From contig NZ_BCWY01000040.1 in NCBI RefSeq assembly GCF_001894825.1, positions 20,378-84,377 on the forward strand: DNA of 64,000 nucleotides. The letters run 5' to 3'. Positions 1-10,410 of this stretch are shown piece after piece. The DNA comes from Rhodococcus jostii NBRC 16295 (GTDB taxonomy: Bacteria > Actinomycetota > Actinomycetes > Mycobacteriales > Mycobacteriaceae). The number at the start of each line of letters is the position of its first letter. The stretch's first letter is position 1. The notes beneath the pieces were generated by a model. It was not told where the DNA came from and did not search any database. It saw only the letters and a list, made by a program, of their open reading frames with translations. Both the position numbers and the translations under genes were made by a program.

Positions 1-2001
<2,001 letters not shown>

Positions 2002-2005
2002 GGAC

Positions 2006-2638
2006 TCAGTTTCCTCGTGCAATCCATTCGGCGAGGTGCGGGGCCTCGGTGCCGATCGTGGTTCCGTCACCGTGACCGGTGTGGACGAGTGTGTCTTCGG
2101 GAAGGGCGAACAGCCGGTCGCGGATCGACCCGATGATGGTCGGGAAGTCCGAGTACGAGCGGCCCGTGGCGCCGGGGCCGCCGGAGAACAGGGTGTCTCC
2201 GGAGAACAGCGCCCCCGCCTCGGGCAGGTACAGGCACACCGATCCCGGCGAGTGGCCCGGTGAGTGGATCACCTGAATCTCGGTGCCCGCGATGGCGATC
2301 CGCTGCTCGTCCTCGAGGTGCCAGTACAGCTCCTCGGGATGACTCATCTTCCACAGCACGTCGTCCCCGGGGTGCAGGAGGATCGGTGCGTGGAGCCGGG
2401 CGCCGAGTTCGGGCGCCACGGTGACGTGGTCGTTGTGGCCGTGGGTGCAGATCACGGCGTTCACGTGCCGGTCGCCGACCGCGTCGATGATCGGCTGCGC
2501 GGCGTGGGCGGCGTCGACGATGACGACATCGGTGTCGTCACCGATCAGCCAGATGTTGTTGTCGACGTTCCACTCACCACCGTCGAGGGCGAAAGTGCCT
2601 TCGGTGACGACCCGTTCGATCCGGAACTCGCCGCTCAC
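2006..2638 (-). CDS. MBL-fold hydrolase, probable S-formylmycothiol-type thioesterase
   Basis: A 210-residue metallo-beta-lactamase-fold protein of glyoxalase II type. The metal-binding signature H66-x-H68-x-D70-H71 (CTHGHNDH) is intact, followed by the HSPGHSPGS histidine, the SGDTLF aspartate and a final HTGHGDGT histidine, so a binuclear site is complete. GTG at 2638 overlaps the mscR stop by 4 bp (GTGA), indicating translational coupling. In Actinobacteria such a hydrolase sits directly after mycothiol-dependent formaldehyde dehydrogenase; the natural inference is hydrolysis of S-formylmycothiol to formate and mycothiol, feeding the following formate-dehydrogenase-like gene. The precise thioester substrate is not shown by the sequence. 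Confidence 0.85.
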   Translation of the reverse strand: MSGEFRIERVVTEGTFALDGGEWNVDNNIWLIGDDTDVVIVDAAHAAQPIIDAVGDRHVNAVICTHGHNDHVTVAPELGARLHAPILLHPGDDVLWKMSHPEELYWHLEDEQRIAIAGTEIQVIHSPGHSPGSVCLYLPEAGALFSGDTLFSGGPGATGRSYSDFPTIIGSIRDRLFALPEDTLVHTGHGDGTTIGTEAPHLAEWIARGN

Positions 2639-3720
2639 AGGACGACGACCGAACGCAGCACCTCACCGGCGTGCATCTTGTGGAAGGCCTCTTCGACCTC
2701 GTCGATCTTGATGCGCTCGGAGACGAACTTCTCCAGCGGCAGCCGGCCCTGCTGGTACAGGTCGACGAGCATCGGGAAGTCGCGCTCGGGCAGGCAGTCG
2801 CCGTACCACGACGACTTCAGGGATCCGCCGCGGGAGAAGAAGTCGATCAGTGGCATCTCGAGCTTCATGTCGGGGGTGGGAACACCGACCAGCACGACGG
2901 TGCCGGCGAGGTCGCGGGCGTAGAACGCCTGCTTCCACGTCTCCGGCCGGCCGACCGCATCGATCACGACGTCGGCACCGAATCCGCCGGTGAGTTCCTG
3001 CACGGCCTCGACCGCATCGACGTCGGCGCCGTTGATCGTGTGCGTCGCGCCCAGGTCCTTGGCCCACTCGAGCTTCTTGTCGTCGCGGTCGATCGCGATG
3101 ATCTTCACGGCGCCGGCCAGGCGGGCACCCATGATCGCGGCGTCGCCGACGCCACCGCAGCCGATGACGGCGACGGTGTCACCGCGTCCCACGTTGCCGG
3201 TGTTGACGGCGGCACCGAGACCGGCCATGACGCCGCAGCCGAGCAGCCCGACCACGGCCGGGTCCGCGGACTGGTCGACCTTGGTGCACTGTCCGGCGTG
3301 GACGAGGGTCTTGTCGGCGAACGCGCCGATGCCCAGTGCCGGGCTGAGTTCGGTGCCGTCCTCGAGCGTCATCTTCTGCTCGGCGTTGTGGGTGTCGAAG
3401 CAGTACTGCGGGCGTCCGCGCTTACAGGCGCGGCACTGTCCGCAGACGGCGCGCCAGTTGAGGACGACGAAGTCTCCGACGGCCACGGAGGTGACGCCCT
3501 CGCCGACGCTCTCGACGACCCCGGAGGCCTCGTGGCCCAGCAGGAACGGGAACTCGTCGTTGATCCCACCGTCGCGGTAGGTGAGGTCGGTGTGGCACAC
3601 ACCGCAGGCCGCGATGTCGACGACCACTTCTCCGGGACCGGGATCCGGAATGGTGATGGTCGCGATCTCGACGGGGGCACCCTTGGATCGGGCGATGACG
3701 CCTCGTACCTGCTGCGGCAT
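2635..3720 (-). CDS. mscR: S-(hydroxymethyl)mycothiol dehydrogenase (mycothiol-dependent formaldehyde dehydrogenase)
   Basis: A 361-residue zinc medium-chain dehydrogenase. Catalytic-zinc elements CGVCHTD (C39, C42, H43 region) and GHEASG, the structural-zinc lobe [15 protein letters not shown] and the NAD-binding GCGGVG are all present. Length and sequence match the mycothiol-specific class III-like enzymes that oxidise the formaldehyde-mycothiol adduct to S-formylmycothiol. I chose the ATG at 3720 ([13 protein letters not shown]) over the one at 3729: AAGGA lies about 9 bp before it, whereas it abuts the upstream ATG, and 361 residues is the family length. First gene of the three-gene C1 operon; the divergent region to the lyase gene holds its promoter. 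Confidence 0.93.
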   Translation of the reverse strand: MPQQVRGVIARSKGAPVEIATITIPDPGPGEVVVDIAACGVCHTDLTYRDGGINDEFPFLLGHEASGVVESVGEGVTSVAVGDFVVLNWRAVCGQCRACKRGRPQYCFDTHNAEQKMTLEDGTELSPALGIGAFADKTLVHAGQCTKVDQSADPAVVGLLGCGVMAGLGAAVNTGNVGRGDTVAVIGCGGVGDAAIMGARLAGAVKIIAIDRDDKKLEWAKDLGATHTINGADVDAVEAVQELTGGFGADVVIDAVGRPETWKQAFYARDLAGTVVLVGVPTPDMKLEMPLIDFFSRGGSLKSSWYGDCLPERDFPMLVDLYQQGRLPLEKFVSERIKIDEVEEAFHKMHAGEVLRSVVVL

Positions 3721-4032
3721 GGGATTCATTCCTTACGGTCGATCAGTCGGAGCGGGATCGATGCATGGCTATGTATGCACCTCTCCCGAGACCCTACGTT
3801 CCGGACGGGCACCGGGGGACTGATCGAAGTGAGAGGTCGACCTAGCCGGAATGCCAGCCCGTTCCGACGAGTCACCGGCGGGTTGCGGGCCCGGTCATCG
3901 CAGGAAAACCAGCGGTTGACAGGAGGCGGTATATACAGGACTATACATTTCGAACGAGTGAGGCACGACACACTGGCTCCGTCCACAACAGCCTCGTGAG
4001 TACCCGTACACCGCATCGATCACGGAGTTCCG
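3721..4032. promoter_or_regulatory. divergent promoter region, mscR operon / lyase-ABC operon, with TGTATA-type repeats
   Basis: This 312-bp stretch has no convincing gene. Two AT-rich islands stand out. At 3929-3946 GTATA is followed after 8 bp by TATAC, an inverted repeat; the minus strand of the same stretch reads TGTATA, GTCC, TGTATA as a direct repeat. At 3762-3780 there is TGCATGGCTATGTATGCAC, with TGTATG in the centre. TTGACA at 3916-3921 could be a -35 for the lyase operon, but candidate -10 boxes sit at awkward spacing. The islands look like binding sites for a GntR- or TetR-like regulator; none is encoded next door. The lyase RBS is GGAG at 4024-4027. Confidence 0.45.
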
Positions 4033-5529
4033 ATGACCCGGAAAGATCCCCGCTCGACCGAGGAACCGCATCCGCCCGTTCCGGTGCTGCTCGACGGCGC
4101 CCAACTCACCGTCGATCAGCTCACGGCCCTGGCCCGGGAGCCCGTCGCGGTCGAACCGGACCCGGCGGCGCTCGACCACGCACGCCGGTCCTGGGAGACC
4201 GCGGTGCGGATCGCCGCGCGACAGCCCATCTACGGACGCACCACGGGGGTCGGGGGAAACCGCGACACGTCCGTCTCCGACGGCGTCGAACAGGATCTCC
4301 GCCTTCTCCGCAGCCACGCCACGGGGTCGGGTCCCTCGCTGCCGGACCACGTCGTCCGCGCCGCCATGATCATTCGCGTCAATCAGATCCTCAACGGCGG
4401 ATCCGGTCTGCATCCCGACATCGTGACGGCGCTGATCGGTGCGGTCGCAGCGGACGAACTGCCTACCGTGCACGCCCGCGGGGCGATCGGCACCGGTGAC
4501 CTCAGCGCGTTCTCGGAGATCGCGCTCGGGCTGACGGGTGAGACACCGCTGCGGGACGGCCGGATGGTGACCCGGTGGACGGCGCACCAAGGTGATGCAC
4601 TCCCCCTGATCTCGACCAACGCCATGACCGTCGCACTCGCGGCCACCGCCACCGACAGCGTGGCCAACTGGCTGGAGCACTCGCTGATCGTCGGCGTGCT
4701 GTCGCTGCTCGCGACGCGCAGCTCCGTCGAGCCGTTCGCGGCCCGGGTGCAGGCGGCGCGCAGGCACCTCGGCCAGGAGGAGGTGGCCGGCCGGGTCCGG
4801 GAACTTCTCGCCGACCACCACGTCACGGCCGCCCGGGTGCAGGATTCCTACGGGTTCCGCGCCCTCCCCCAGATCCTCGGAGCGACCTGGCAGGCACTGC
4901 AACGATTGCGGGGCACCCTCGCGATCGAGATGAACTCGTCCTCGGAGAACCCTCTCATCTCCGTCGAGGACGACGCCGTGTTCCACAACGGGAACTTCCA
5001 CGGAATGCCGATCGCCCTCGCCGTGGACGAGGCGAAACTCGCGCTGTCGAGCGCCGCGTTGCTGTCGCAGTGCCGGCTGGCCAACCTCTCGGACCCGGTG
5101 GTCACCGGCCTGCGGCCGTTCCTGGCCGACGGTCCGGCCGGCAGCAGCGGCACCATGCTGCTCGAGTACACGACGTCCGCGGCCATCGCGGAGATCCGGA
5201 TGGCCGCCGCACCGGGATCCCTCGGGCACACGGTCATCTCCCGCGGCACCGAGGACCACGCGAGCTTCGCGTCGCAGGCCGCCACCCAGCTCACCGACAT
5301 CCTCGCCCAGGCCCGGATCGTCCTCGCGTGCGAACTGATCTCGGCGGTGCGGGCACTCGGCCAGCAGCACCGCGATCTCGACACCGACACCGAACTCGGC
5401 GCATACCTGCACCGCGCGCGCACGTGCCTGGACCCGCGGACGACCGACCGTCCCCTGAGCGACGACCTGAAAGCAGCGGTGAAGTTTCTGGAACAGATGC
5501 CGAATCCGGAGAAAGACACAGCTCGGTAG
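4033..5529 (+). CDS. HAL/PAL-superfamily lyase with non-canonical MIO triad; candidate betaine lyase (ergothionase-like)
   Basis: A 498-residue member of the aromatic-amino-acid lyase fold. Family landmarks are clear: YGRTTGVGG with Y67 (the tyrosine base of YGxNTGFG), NGGSG, VQDSYGFRALPQ (VQDxYSxRC in histidine ammonia-lyase), EMNSSSENPL, GNFHGMP and SRGTEDHASF with E407. The cofactor-forming Ala-Ser-Gly is replaced: the segment reads G153-T154-G155-D156, so the autocatalytic MIO group probably cannot form in the usual way. HAL relatives that eliminate trimethylamine from ergothioneine are reported to use a different, MIO-independent mechanism (recalled, not checked). The following four genes encode a quaternary-amine ABC importer, which fits a betaine substrate. 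Deamination of a free amino acid is the main alternative. Confidence 0.8.
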   Translation: MTRKDPRSTEEPHPPVPVLLDGAQLTVDQLTALAREPVAVEPDPAALDHARRSWETAVRIAARQPIYGRTTGVGGNRDTSVSDGVEQDLRLLRSHATGSGPSLPDHVVRAAMIIRVNQILNGGSGLHPDIVTALIGAVAADELPTVHARGAIGTGDLSAFSEIALGLTGETPLRDGRMVTRWTAHQGDALPLISTNAMTVALAATATDSVANWLEHSLIVGVLSLLATRSSVEPFAARVQAARRHLGQEEVAGRVRELLADHHVTAARVQDSYGFRALPQILGATWQALQRLRGTLAIEMNSSSENPLISVEDDAVFHNGNFHGMPIALAVDEAKLALSSAALLSQCRLANLSDPVVTGLRPFLADGPAGSSGTMLLEYTTSAAIAEIRMAAAPGSLGHTVISRGTEDHASFASQAATQLTDILAQARIVLACELISAVRALGQQHRDLDTDTELGAYLHRARTCLDPRTTDRPLSDDLKAAVKFLEQMPNPEKDTAR

Positions 5530-5594
5530 AGCAGTCCCACGACACCGAACTTCCGGGCGCCTCACCGCCCGGATCACACGAAAGTAGCACGCGG

Positions 5595-6710
5595 ATGATC
5601 ACATTCGACAAAGTCACCAAGGCGTACCCGGACGGCACGACAGCGGTGAACGAACTGGACCTCGAGTGCCCGAGCGGCAAGATCACGGCGCTCGTCGGTC
5701 CGTCGGGTTGCGGCAAGACGACCTCGCTTCGCATGATCAACAGGTTGATCGAACCGACCTCCGGAACCATTTCCCTCGACGGCGAATCCACCGCGGACAT
5801 GGATCCGGCACTGTTGCGCCGGCGGATCGGGTATGTCATCCAGCACGCCGGGCTGTTCCCGCATCGCACCATCGTGGACAACGTCGCGACGATGCCGAAG
5901 CTGCTGGGGAAGACGAAGAAGGAGGCTCGCACCCGGGCCATGGAACTGCTCGACACGGTCGGTCTCGCAGCGCATTTCGCGGACCGGTATCCGTGGCAAC
6001 TCTCGGGCGGGCAGCAGCAGCGAGTGGGCGTCGCGCGTGCTCTCGCCGCCGATCCGGCGTTCATGTTGATGGACGAGCCGTTCAGTGCCGTCGACCCGGT
6101 GGTCCGGAGTCAGCTCCAGGACGAATTCCTCCGACTGCAGAAGGAGATCGGCAAGACGATCATCATCGTCACCCACGACATCGACGAGGCGCTCAAACTC
6201 GGCGACCAGGTCGTCGTGTTGCGGACCGGCGGAATCCTGGCGCAGGCGGCAACCCCGCTGGAGCTGCTGACCGAGCCGGCCGACGAGTTCGTCGCCGACT
6301 TCGTCGGACGTGATCGTGGCTACCGTTCCCTGGGTTTCGCGAACCTCGACGGTCGCGTGGAGACGGTCGCCGAACCCGTTGCCCGTCTCGGTGATTCCGC
6401 GGCCGATGCCCTCGCGCGGACTTCCTCCGACTGGTTGCTCGTCGTCGACCCGGCGAACAAGCCGATCGGGTGGGTACAGCCCGCGAAGGTCGTCGGCAGC
6501 ATTCGCCCGGACGACGTGAACCTCAGCGGCACGGTCGCGGATGCGCACGGGACGATGCGGGCGCTGCTCGATGCCGCCCTGTCCGCACCCAGCAAGCGGG
6601 GTGTGGTCGTCGACGGCGACGGTGTGCTCGTGGGCACCGTGACGGCGCACGCGGCCGTGGCGGCGATCGAGTCGGCGGATCTCGCGGCCGCGGAGGCGAT
6701 GGCCCGATGA
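5595..6710 (+). CDS. glycine betaine/quaternary amine ABC transporter, ATPase with CBS-type C-terminus
   Basis: 371 residues from ATG 5595. Walker A GPSGCGKTT (residues 35-43), Q-loop around QHAGLFPHRT, signature LSGGQQQRVG, Walker B MLMDEPFSAVD and the switch histidine in VTHDIDEA are complete; the LFPHRT and DPVVR patterns are those of the OpuA/OpuC/ProV group. The last ~110 residues resemble a CBS module, which in this group senses ionic strength or nucleotides. Reading frame continues upstream without homology, and GAAAG before 5595 serves as a weak RBS. It begins 65 bp after the lyase stop and overlaps the first permease by 4 bp. Energises uptake by the two permeases that follow. Confidence 0.92.
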   Translation: MITFDKVTKAYPDGTTAVNELDLECPSGKITALVGPSGCGKTTSLRMINRLIEPTSGTISLDGESTADMDPALLRRRIGYVIQHAGLFPHRTIVDNVATMPKLLGKTKKEARTRAMELLDTVGLAAHFADRYPWQLSGGQQQRVGVARALAADPAFMLMDEPFSAVDPVVRSQLQDEFLRLQKEIGKTIIIVTHDIDEALKLGDQVVVLRTGGILAQAATPLELLTEPADEFVADFVGRDRGYRSLGFANLDGRVETVAEPVARLGDSAADALARTSSDWLLVVDPANKPIGWVQPAKVVGSIRPDDVNLSGTVADAHGTMRALLDAALSAPSKRGVVVDGDGVLVGTVTAHAAVAAIESADLAAAEAMAR

Positions 6711-7357
6711 ACTTCGAATGGCTGGGCCGCCAGTCCGACCGCATCGCCGAACTCGTCGGCTGGCACATCCTGCTCTCGCTCGTACCGCTCGTCGTCGGTG
6801 TGATCGTCGCGTTGCCCATCGGCTGGCTCGCGCACCGCAGTCGCCGGATCAACCCCTATGTGGTGGGAACCGCGGGGCTGCTGTACACGATCCCGTCGCT
6901 CGCCCTGTTCGTCCTGCTCCCACCGATCCTCGGAACGAAGATCCTCGATCCGATGAACATCATCGTCGCCCTGACGATCTACACCGTCGCCCTGCTGGTG
7001 CGCGTCATCGCCGACGCACTCGATTCGGTACCCCACGAGACGGTGCTCGCCGCGACGGCGATGGGCTACCGGCCGTATCAGACACTGCTGAAAGTTCAGC
7101 TCCCGGTGGGTGTTCCCGTCATCTGCGCCGGACTGCGGGTGGCCGTGGTGTCGAACGTCAGCCTGGTCTCACTCGCCGCGCTGCTCGGGATCCCGCAGAT
7201 CGGTTCACTGTTCACCCAGGGCTTCCAGTTGCGGTTCTACACCCCGATCATCACCGGCATCGCGCTCTGCCTGCTGCTGGCCCTGATCCTCGACCTGCTC
7301 ATCGTGCTCGCCAATCGGTTACTCACGCCGTGGACCCCCAAGGTGGTCTCATCATGA
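6707..7357 (+). CDS. quaternary amine ABC transporter permease 1
   Basis: 216 residues, start ATG overlapping the ATPase stop (ATGA, 6707-6710). Five to six hydrophobic helices with the inner-membrane-component pattern ADALDSVPHETVLAATAMGYRPYQTLLKVQLPVGVPVICAGLR cut across residues about 105-145: the EAA loop that docks on the ATPase. ProW/OpuBB-type permease. Forms a heterodimer with the next gene; position in the operon and 4-bp overlaps on both sides imply equimolar coupled translation. Confidence 0.92.
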   Translation: MNFEWLGRQSDRIAELVGWHILLSLVPLVVGVIVALPIGWLAHRSRRINPYVVGTAGLLYTIPSLALFVLLPPILGTKILDPMNIIVALTIYTVALLVRVIADALDSVPHETVLAATAMGYRPYQTLLKVQLPVGVPVICAGLRVAVVSNVSLVSLAALLGIPQIGSLFTQGFQLRFYTPIITGIALCLLLALILDLLIVLANRLLTPWTPKVVSS

Positions 7358-8106
7358 TCGACTTTCTGCTGGACGGTGCTCATTGGACAGGGCCCGAAGG
7401 CATTCCGGCCCTGCTCCTCCAGCACTTGATGTACACGTTCCTGGCCCTGTTCGCCGCCGCGCTGATCGCCGTTCCGCTCGGTCTGTACATCGGACACACC
7501 GGGCGCGGTGCCGTCGTCGTCGCCGGCCTGGCCAACTCGCTGCGCGCCCTCCCCACCATCGGCCTGCTGATCCTGCTGGTGCTCGTCATCGCGCCGTCGT
7601 TCTCGAGCAAGCTGGCCTACCTGATTCCGAGCCTGATCGTGCTGGTGCTGTTGGCCATCCCGCCGATCCTCACCAACACCTACGCGGGCATCCGCTCGGT
7701 CGACCCGGCCGCCGTGGACGCCGCGCGGGGCATGGGATTCCGGTCGATGCGCATCCTCACCGAGGTCGAGATGCCCTGCGCGCTGCCGCTGATGCTGTCC
7801 GGCGTCCGGAGCGCCGTGCTGCAGATCGTCTCGACGGCGACCGTCGCCGCGTACATCTCGCTGGGCGGCCTGGGACGGCTCCTCATCGACGGCAAGGCGC
7901 AGAGCGACTACGCGCAGATGGCGGCGGGGGCTGTCCTCGTGTCTCTCCTCGCGCTCGCATTCGACCTGGCGATCGGGTTCCTCACGGTGCGGGTCGTCTC
8001 CCCCGGTATCACCCGGCGCGTGCGCAGCAGCGGCACGCGATCCGCTTCCGCAGACACCGCGGTAGCGGCCCGTCCCACGTCCGTACCCGAGCCCTCGCTG
8101 ACCTGA
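7354..8106 (+). CDS. quaternary amine ABC transporter permease 2
   Basis: 250 residues, ATG 7354 overlapping the preceding stop by 4 bp. Membrane helices span residues ~25-215 and the EAA loop (GIRSVDPAAVDAARGMGF, then MPCALPLMLSGVR) is intact. The C-terminal ~30 residues are a polar, Arg/Ser/Ala-rich tail not needed by the fold. OpuBD-type second permease; two different permease subunits per ATPase is the usual OpuB/OpuC arrangement. Confidence 0.92.
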   Translation: MIDFLLDGAHWTGPEGIPALLLQHLMYTFLALFAAALIAVPLGLYIGHTGRGAVVVAGLANSLRALPTIGLLILLVLVIAPSFSSKLAYLIPSLIVLVLLAIPPILTNTYAGIRSVDPAAVDAARGMGFRSMRILTEVEMPCALPLMLSGVRSAVLQIVSTATVAAYISLGGLGRLLIDGKAQSDYAQMAAGAVLVSLLALAFDLAIGFLTVRVVSPGITRRVRSSGTRSASADTAVAARPTSVPEPSLT

Positions 8107-8117
8107 AGGACATCACC

Positions 8118-9026
8118 ATGAAGAAGGCATTGATCGTCGCGCTGGCAGGCGCCACCCTGGTGTCGTTGACGGCATGCGGGATCGGTAAGGACCCGCTCGC
8201 AGCCGACGGCGGCGGGAGCAGCGACGGCGCCATTCTCGTCGGATCCGCGGACTTCCCGGAGAGCCAGCTGATCGCCACCATCTACGCGGAGGCGTTGCGC
8301 GCGAACGGCATCGACGTGACGGAGAAGCTGAACATCGGGAGCCGGGAAGTGTACGTCCCGGCCATCCGGGACGGCTCCATCGACCTGCTACCCGAGTACT
8401 CGGGTGCGTTGCTGCAGTATCTCGACAGCGCCACCACCGCAACGGCGTCGGACGAGGTGACCGAGGAGATCAAGGCCAAACTCCCCGCCGGGCTCATCGC
8501 ACTGGAGCCCTCCCCCGCCGAGGACAAGGACGTTCTCGCGGTGCGACAGGAGACCGCGGACAAGTATTCGCTCGAGACGATCGAGGACCTCGTGCCGCAC
8601 GCCGACGAGCTGACCCTCGGCGGTCCGCCCGAATGGAAGACCCGCGAGAACGGCGTCGCCGGCCTGAAGGACAGGTACGGTCTGACGTTCAAGGAGTTCC
8701 TGGCGCTGGACGCCGGCGGCCCCCTCACTCTCAACGCTCTGCTCAGCGGTCAGATCGAAGTGGCGGACGTGTTCAGCACCGACCCGGCGATGCGTTCGGA
8801 GAACCTGGTGGCCCTCGAGGACACCAAGCACCTGTTCCTGGCCGAGAACATCACGCCGATCATCAACGAGAACAAGGCCGGTGACGACGTCCGCGCCGTG
8901 CTGGCGGACGTGTCGACCGCCCTCACGACCGACGATCTCATCGAGATGAACAAGCGGGTGGCCGACCTCGACGACATGGGCGACATCGCCCGGGAATGGC
9001 TGCAGGACAAGGGTCTGGCGTCCTGA
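8118..9026 (+). CDS. quaternary amine ABC transporter substrate-binding lipoprotein
   Basis: 302 residues with an AAGGA RBS at 8106-8110. The N-terminus is a lipoprotein signal: MKK, hydrophobic core, lipobox L-T-A-C with C20 as lipidated residue, then a Gly/Ser/Asp linker. The mature part follows the OpuC/ProX type II fold: VGSADFPESQLIATIYAEAL, YVPAIRDGSIDLLPEYSGALLQYL and a final segment with LTTDDLIEMNKRVADL. In this family the ligand's quaternary ammonium is held in an aromatic box. Betaine, choline, carnitine and ergothioneine binders all belong here; the linked lyase argues for a ligand that the cell degrades rather than a pure osmoprotectant. Confidence 0.92.
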   Translation: MKKALIVALAGATLVSLTACGIGKDPLAADGGGSSDGAILVGSADFPESQLIATIYAEALRANGIDVTEKLNIGSREVYVPAIRDGSIDLLPEYSGALLQYLDSATTATASDEVTEEIKAKLPAGLIALEPSPAEDKDVLAVRQETADKYSLETIEDLVPHADELTLGGPPEWKTRENGVAGLKDRYGLTFKEFLALDAGGPLTLNALLSGQIEVADVFSTDPAMRSENLVALEDTKHLFLAENITPIINENKAGDDVRAVLADVSTALTTDDLIEMNKRVADLDDMGDIAREWLQDKGLAS

Positions 9027-9046
9027 TCACGTCCCGGACGGGCGCG

Positions 9047-10186
9047 TCAGCTCAGCGCATCGAAGGTTGCCGTCGCGTACTGGGCGGTGCGATCGGAGCC
9101 GAGGAGCCCCGGACCCATCTTGTTCATCACGTACGTCATGGTCATCCGGCGTTCGGTGTCGACGACCACCTGCGAGCCACCCCAGCCGCCCCAGAAGCAG
9201 ATGCGGCCTTCGGGAACGAACGGCACCGACACGGGCGTCGGCAGTCCGTAGCCGATTCCGAACCGAATAGGCTGCCCCAGAGCTAGATCCACGCCGTTGG
9301 ACTGCTCCTCGAAGATCAGGGAAATGGTGTCCGGCGACAGCAGGCGGACGCCGTCGAGTTCGCCGCCGCACGCCACCACGGACTGGATCCGGGCGAGCGA
9401 CCGGGCGTTGCCCTGACCACCGGCCGCGCCGTTCTCCGCCTTGCGCCACTCGTCGGACCAGGACGCGGAGGCATCCGGTCCGGGCCCGGTGAACGTCTTG
9501 ACGATGACACTGGCGGGGTCGAGAGACGCCAGGTCGATCGGCAGCGGAGGCGGCGGGACCACGTTCGACACCCGGCCGAACTGCGACGGGTCCAGTCCGA
9601 TGTGGAAGTCGGCCCCCAGCGGTCCCGCGATCTCCTCGGCGACGAAACGTCCCAGGGTGCGTCCGTCGACCCGGCGGAGAACCTCGCCGATCAGGTGACC
9701 GTAGTTCAGGGCGTGATATCCCGACGCCGTTCCCGGCTCCCACCACGGCGCCTGCGCGGCGAGTCGCTTCGTCGACTCGGCGAGGTCGAAGGTGTCCTCG
9801 ACCGTGATCGGCTGATCCCACCCCGAGACACCCGACGTGTGTGAGAGGAGATGCCGGACCTCGACGCGTTCCTTGCCGGCGGCAGCGAACTCGGGCCAGT
9901 ACTTCGCGACGGGCGCGTACACGTCCAGCAGGCCGCGGTCGACGAGCATCAGCGCAGCGAGTGCGGTCACCGTCTTGGTGCACGACCACACGTTGGTGAT
10001 GGTGTCGCGCTCCCATTCGGTGGTGTGATCGGAATCGGACCAGCCGCCCCACACGTCGACCACCGGCTCTCCGTCGAGGGTCACGACGATCGATGCGCCG
10101 AGCTCCTCACCGGAGTCGAGATTGTCCTTCAGTGCGTCCTGCAACGCCGCGAAGCGCTGGTCGCACACTCCTCCGAGCTTGGTCAC
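9047..10186 (-). CDS. serine hydrolase, class C beta-lactamase / EstB esterase family
   Basis: 379 residues. Ser68-Cys-Thr-Lys71 is the SxxK nucleophile/base pair, and the tyrosine of [14 protein letters not shown] provides the third catalytic residue; the C-terminal GWGGS replaces the KTG box as in EstB-type esterases. No signal peptide is seen, so it is probably cytoplasmic. I place the start at GTG 10186 ([12 protein letters not shown]) because GAGAGGAA lies ~7 bp upstream and relatives begin just here; a longer ATG form from 10282 would add 32 unlike residues. Members hydrolyse short esters or amides; the substrate here is unknown. Divergent from the arylsulfatase gene. Confidence 0.85.
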   Translation of the reverse strand: MTKLGGVCDQRFAALQDALKDNLDSGEELGASIVVTLDGEPVVDVWGGWSDSDHTTEWERDTITNVWSCTKTVTALAALMLVDRGLLDVYAPVAKYWPEFAAAGKERVEVRHLLSHTSGVSGWDQPITVEDTFDLAESTKRLAAQAPWWEPGTASGYHALNYGHLIGEVLRRVDGRTLGRFVAEEIAGPLGADFHIGLDPSQFGRVSNVVPPPPLPIDLASLDPASVIVKTFTGPGPDASASWSDEWRKAENGAAGGQGNARSLARIQSVVACGGELDGVRLLSPDTISLIFEEQSNGVDLALGQPIRFGIGYGLPTPVSVPFVPEGRICFWGGWGGSQVVVDTERRMTMTYVMNKMGPGLLGSDRTAQYATATFDALS

Positions 10187-10266
10187 CTGCGGTTCCTCTC
10201 CACCAGCCGACGCAATATTGATCTTGACATCGGATTCAATTGAGGTTTCAGTGTGAGGCCGCCGCG

Positions 10267-10282
10267 ATGTGATGTCAATCAC
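10267..10282. promoter_or_regulatory. CRP/GlxR-like site in the serine hydrolase / arylsulfatase divergent region
   Basis: TGTGATGTCAATCACT matches the TGTGA-N6-TCACA consensus of CRP-family activators (GlxR in actinobacteria) in nine of ten defined positions. It is also an inverted repeat GTGAT-4-ATCAC. It lies 81 bp upstream of the hydrolase GTG and 128 bp upstream of the arylsulfatase ATG. A second inverted repeat, TCACCCG-TGT-CGGGTGA, is at 10334-10350 nearer the sulfatase and could be a specific operator or 5' hairpin. The rest of 10187-10410 holds no gene. Confidence 0.5.
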
Positions 10283-10410
10283 TTCATTTCGTCGCGTCCG
10301 GAAGGCTGCTACCGCGGTCGGCGCTCATCGGGTTCACCCGTGTCGGGTGAGGTTCCGGGCGGTCCGGCGGTCGACGCTGAGACCCAGGACTACAGGTGAG
10401 GAGACGTGCC

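Noticed and set aside
3916..3947. Strong consensus promoter TTGACA..TATACA for the lyase
   Set aside because: The gap between the boxes is 20 bp, too long for a normal sigma70-type promoter, so only a candidate -35 is reported.
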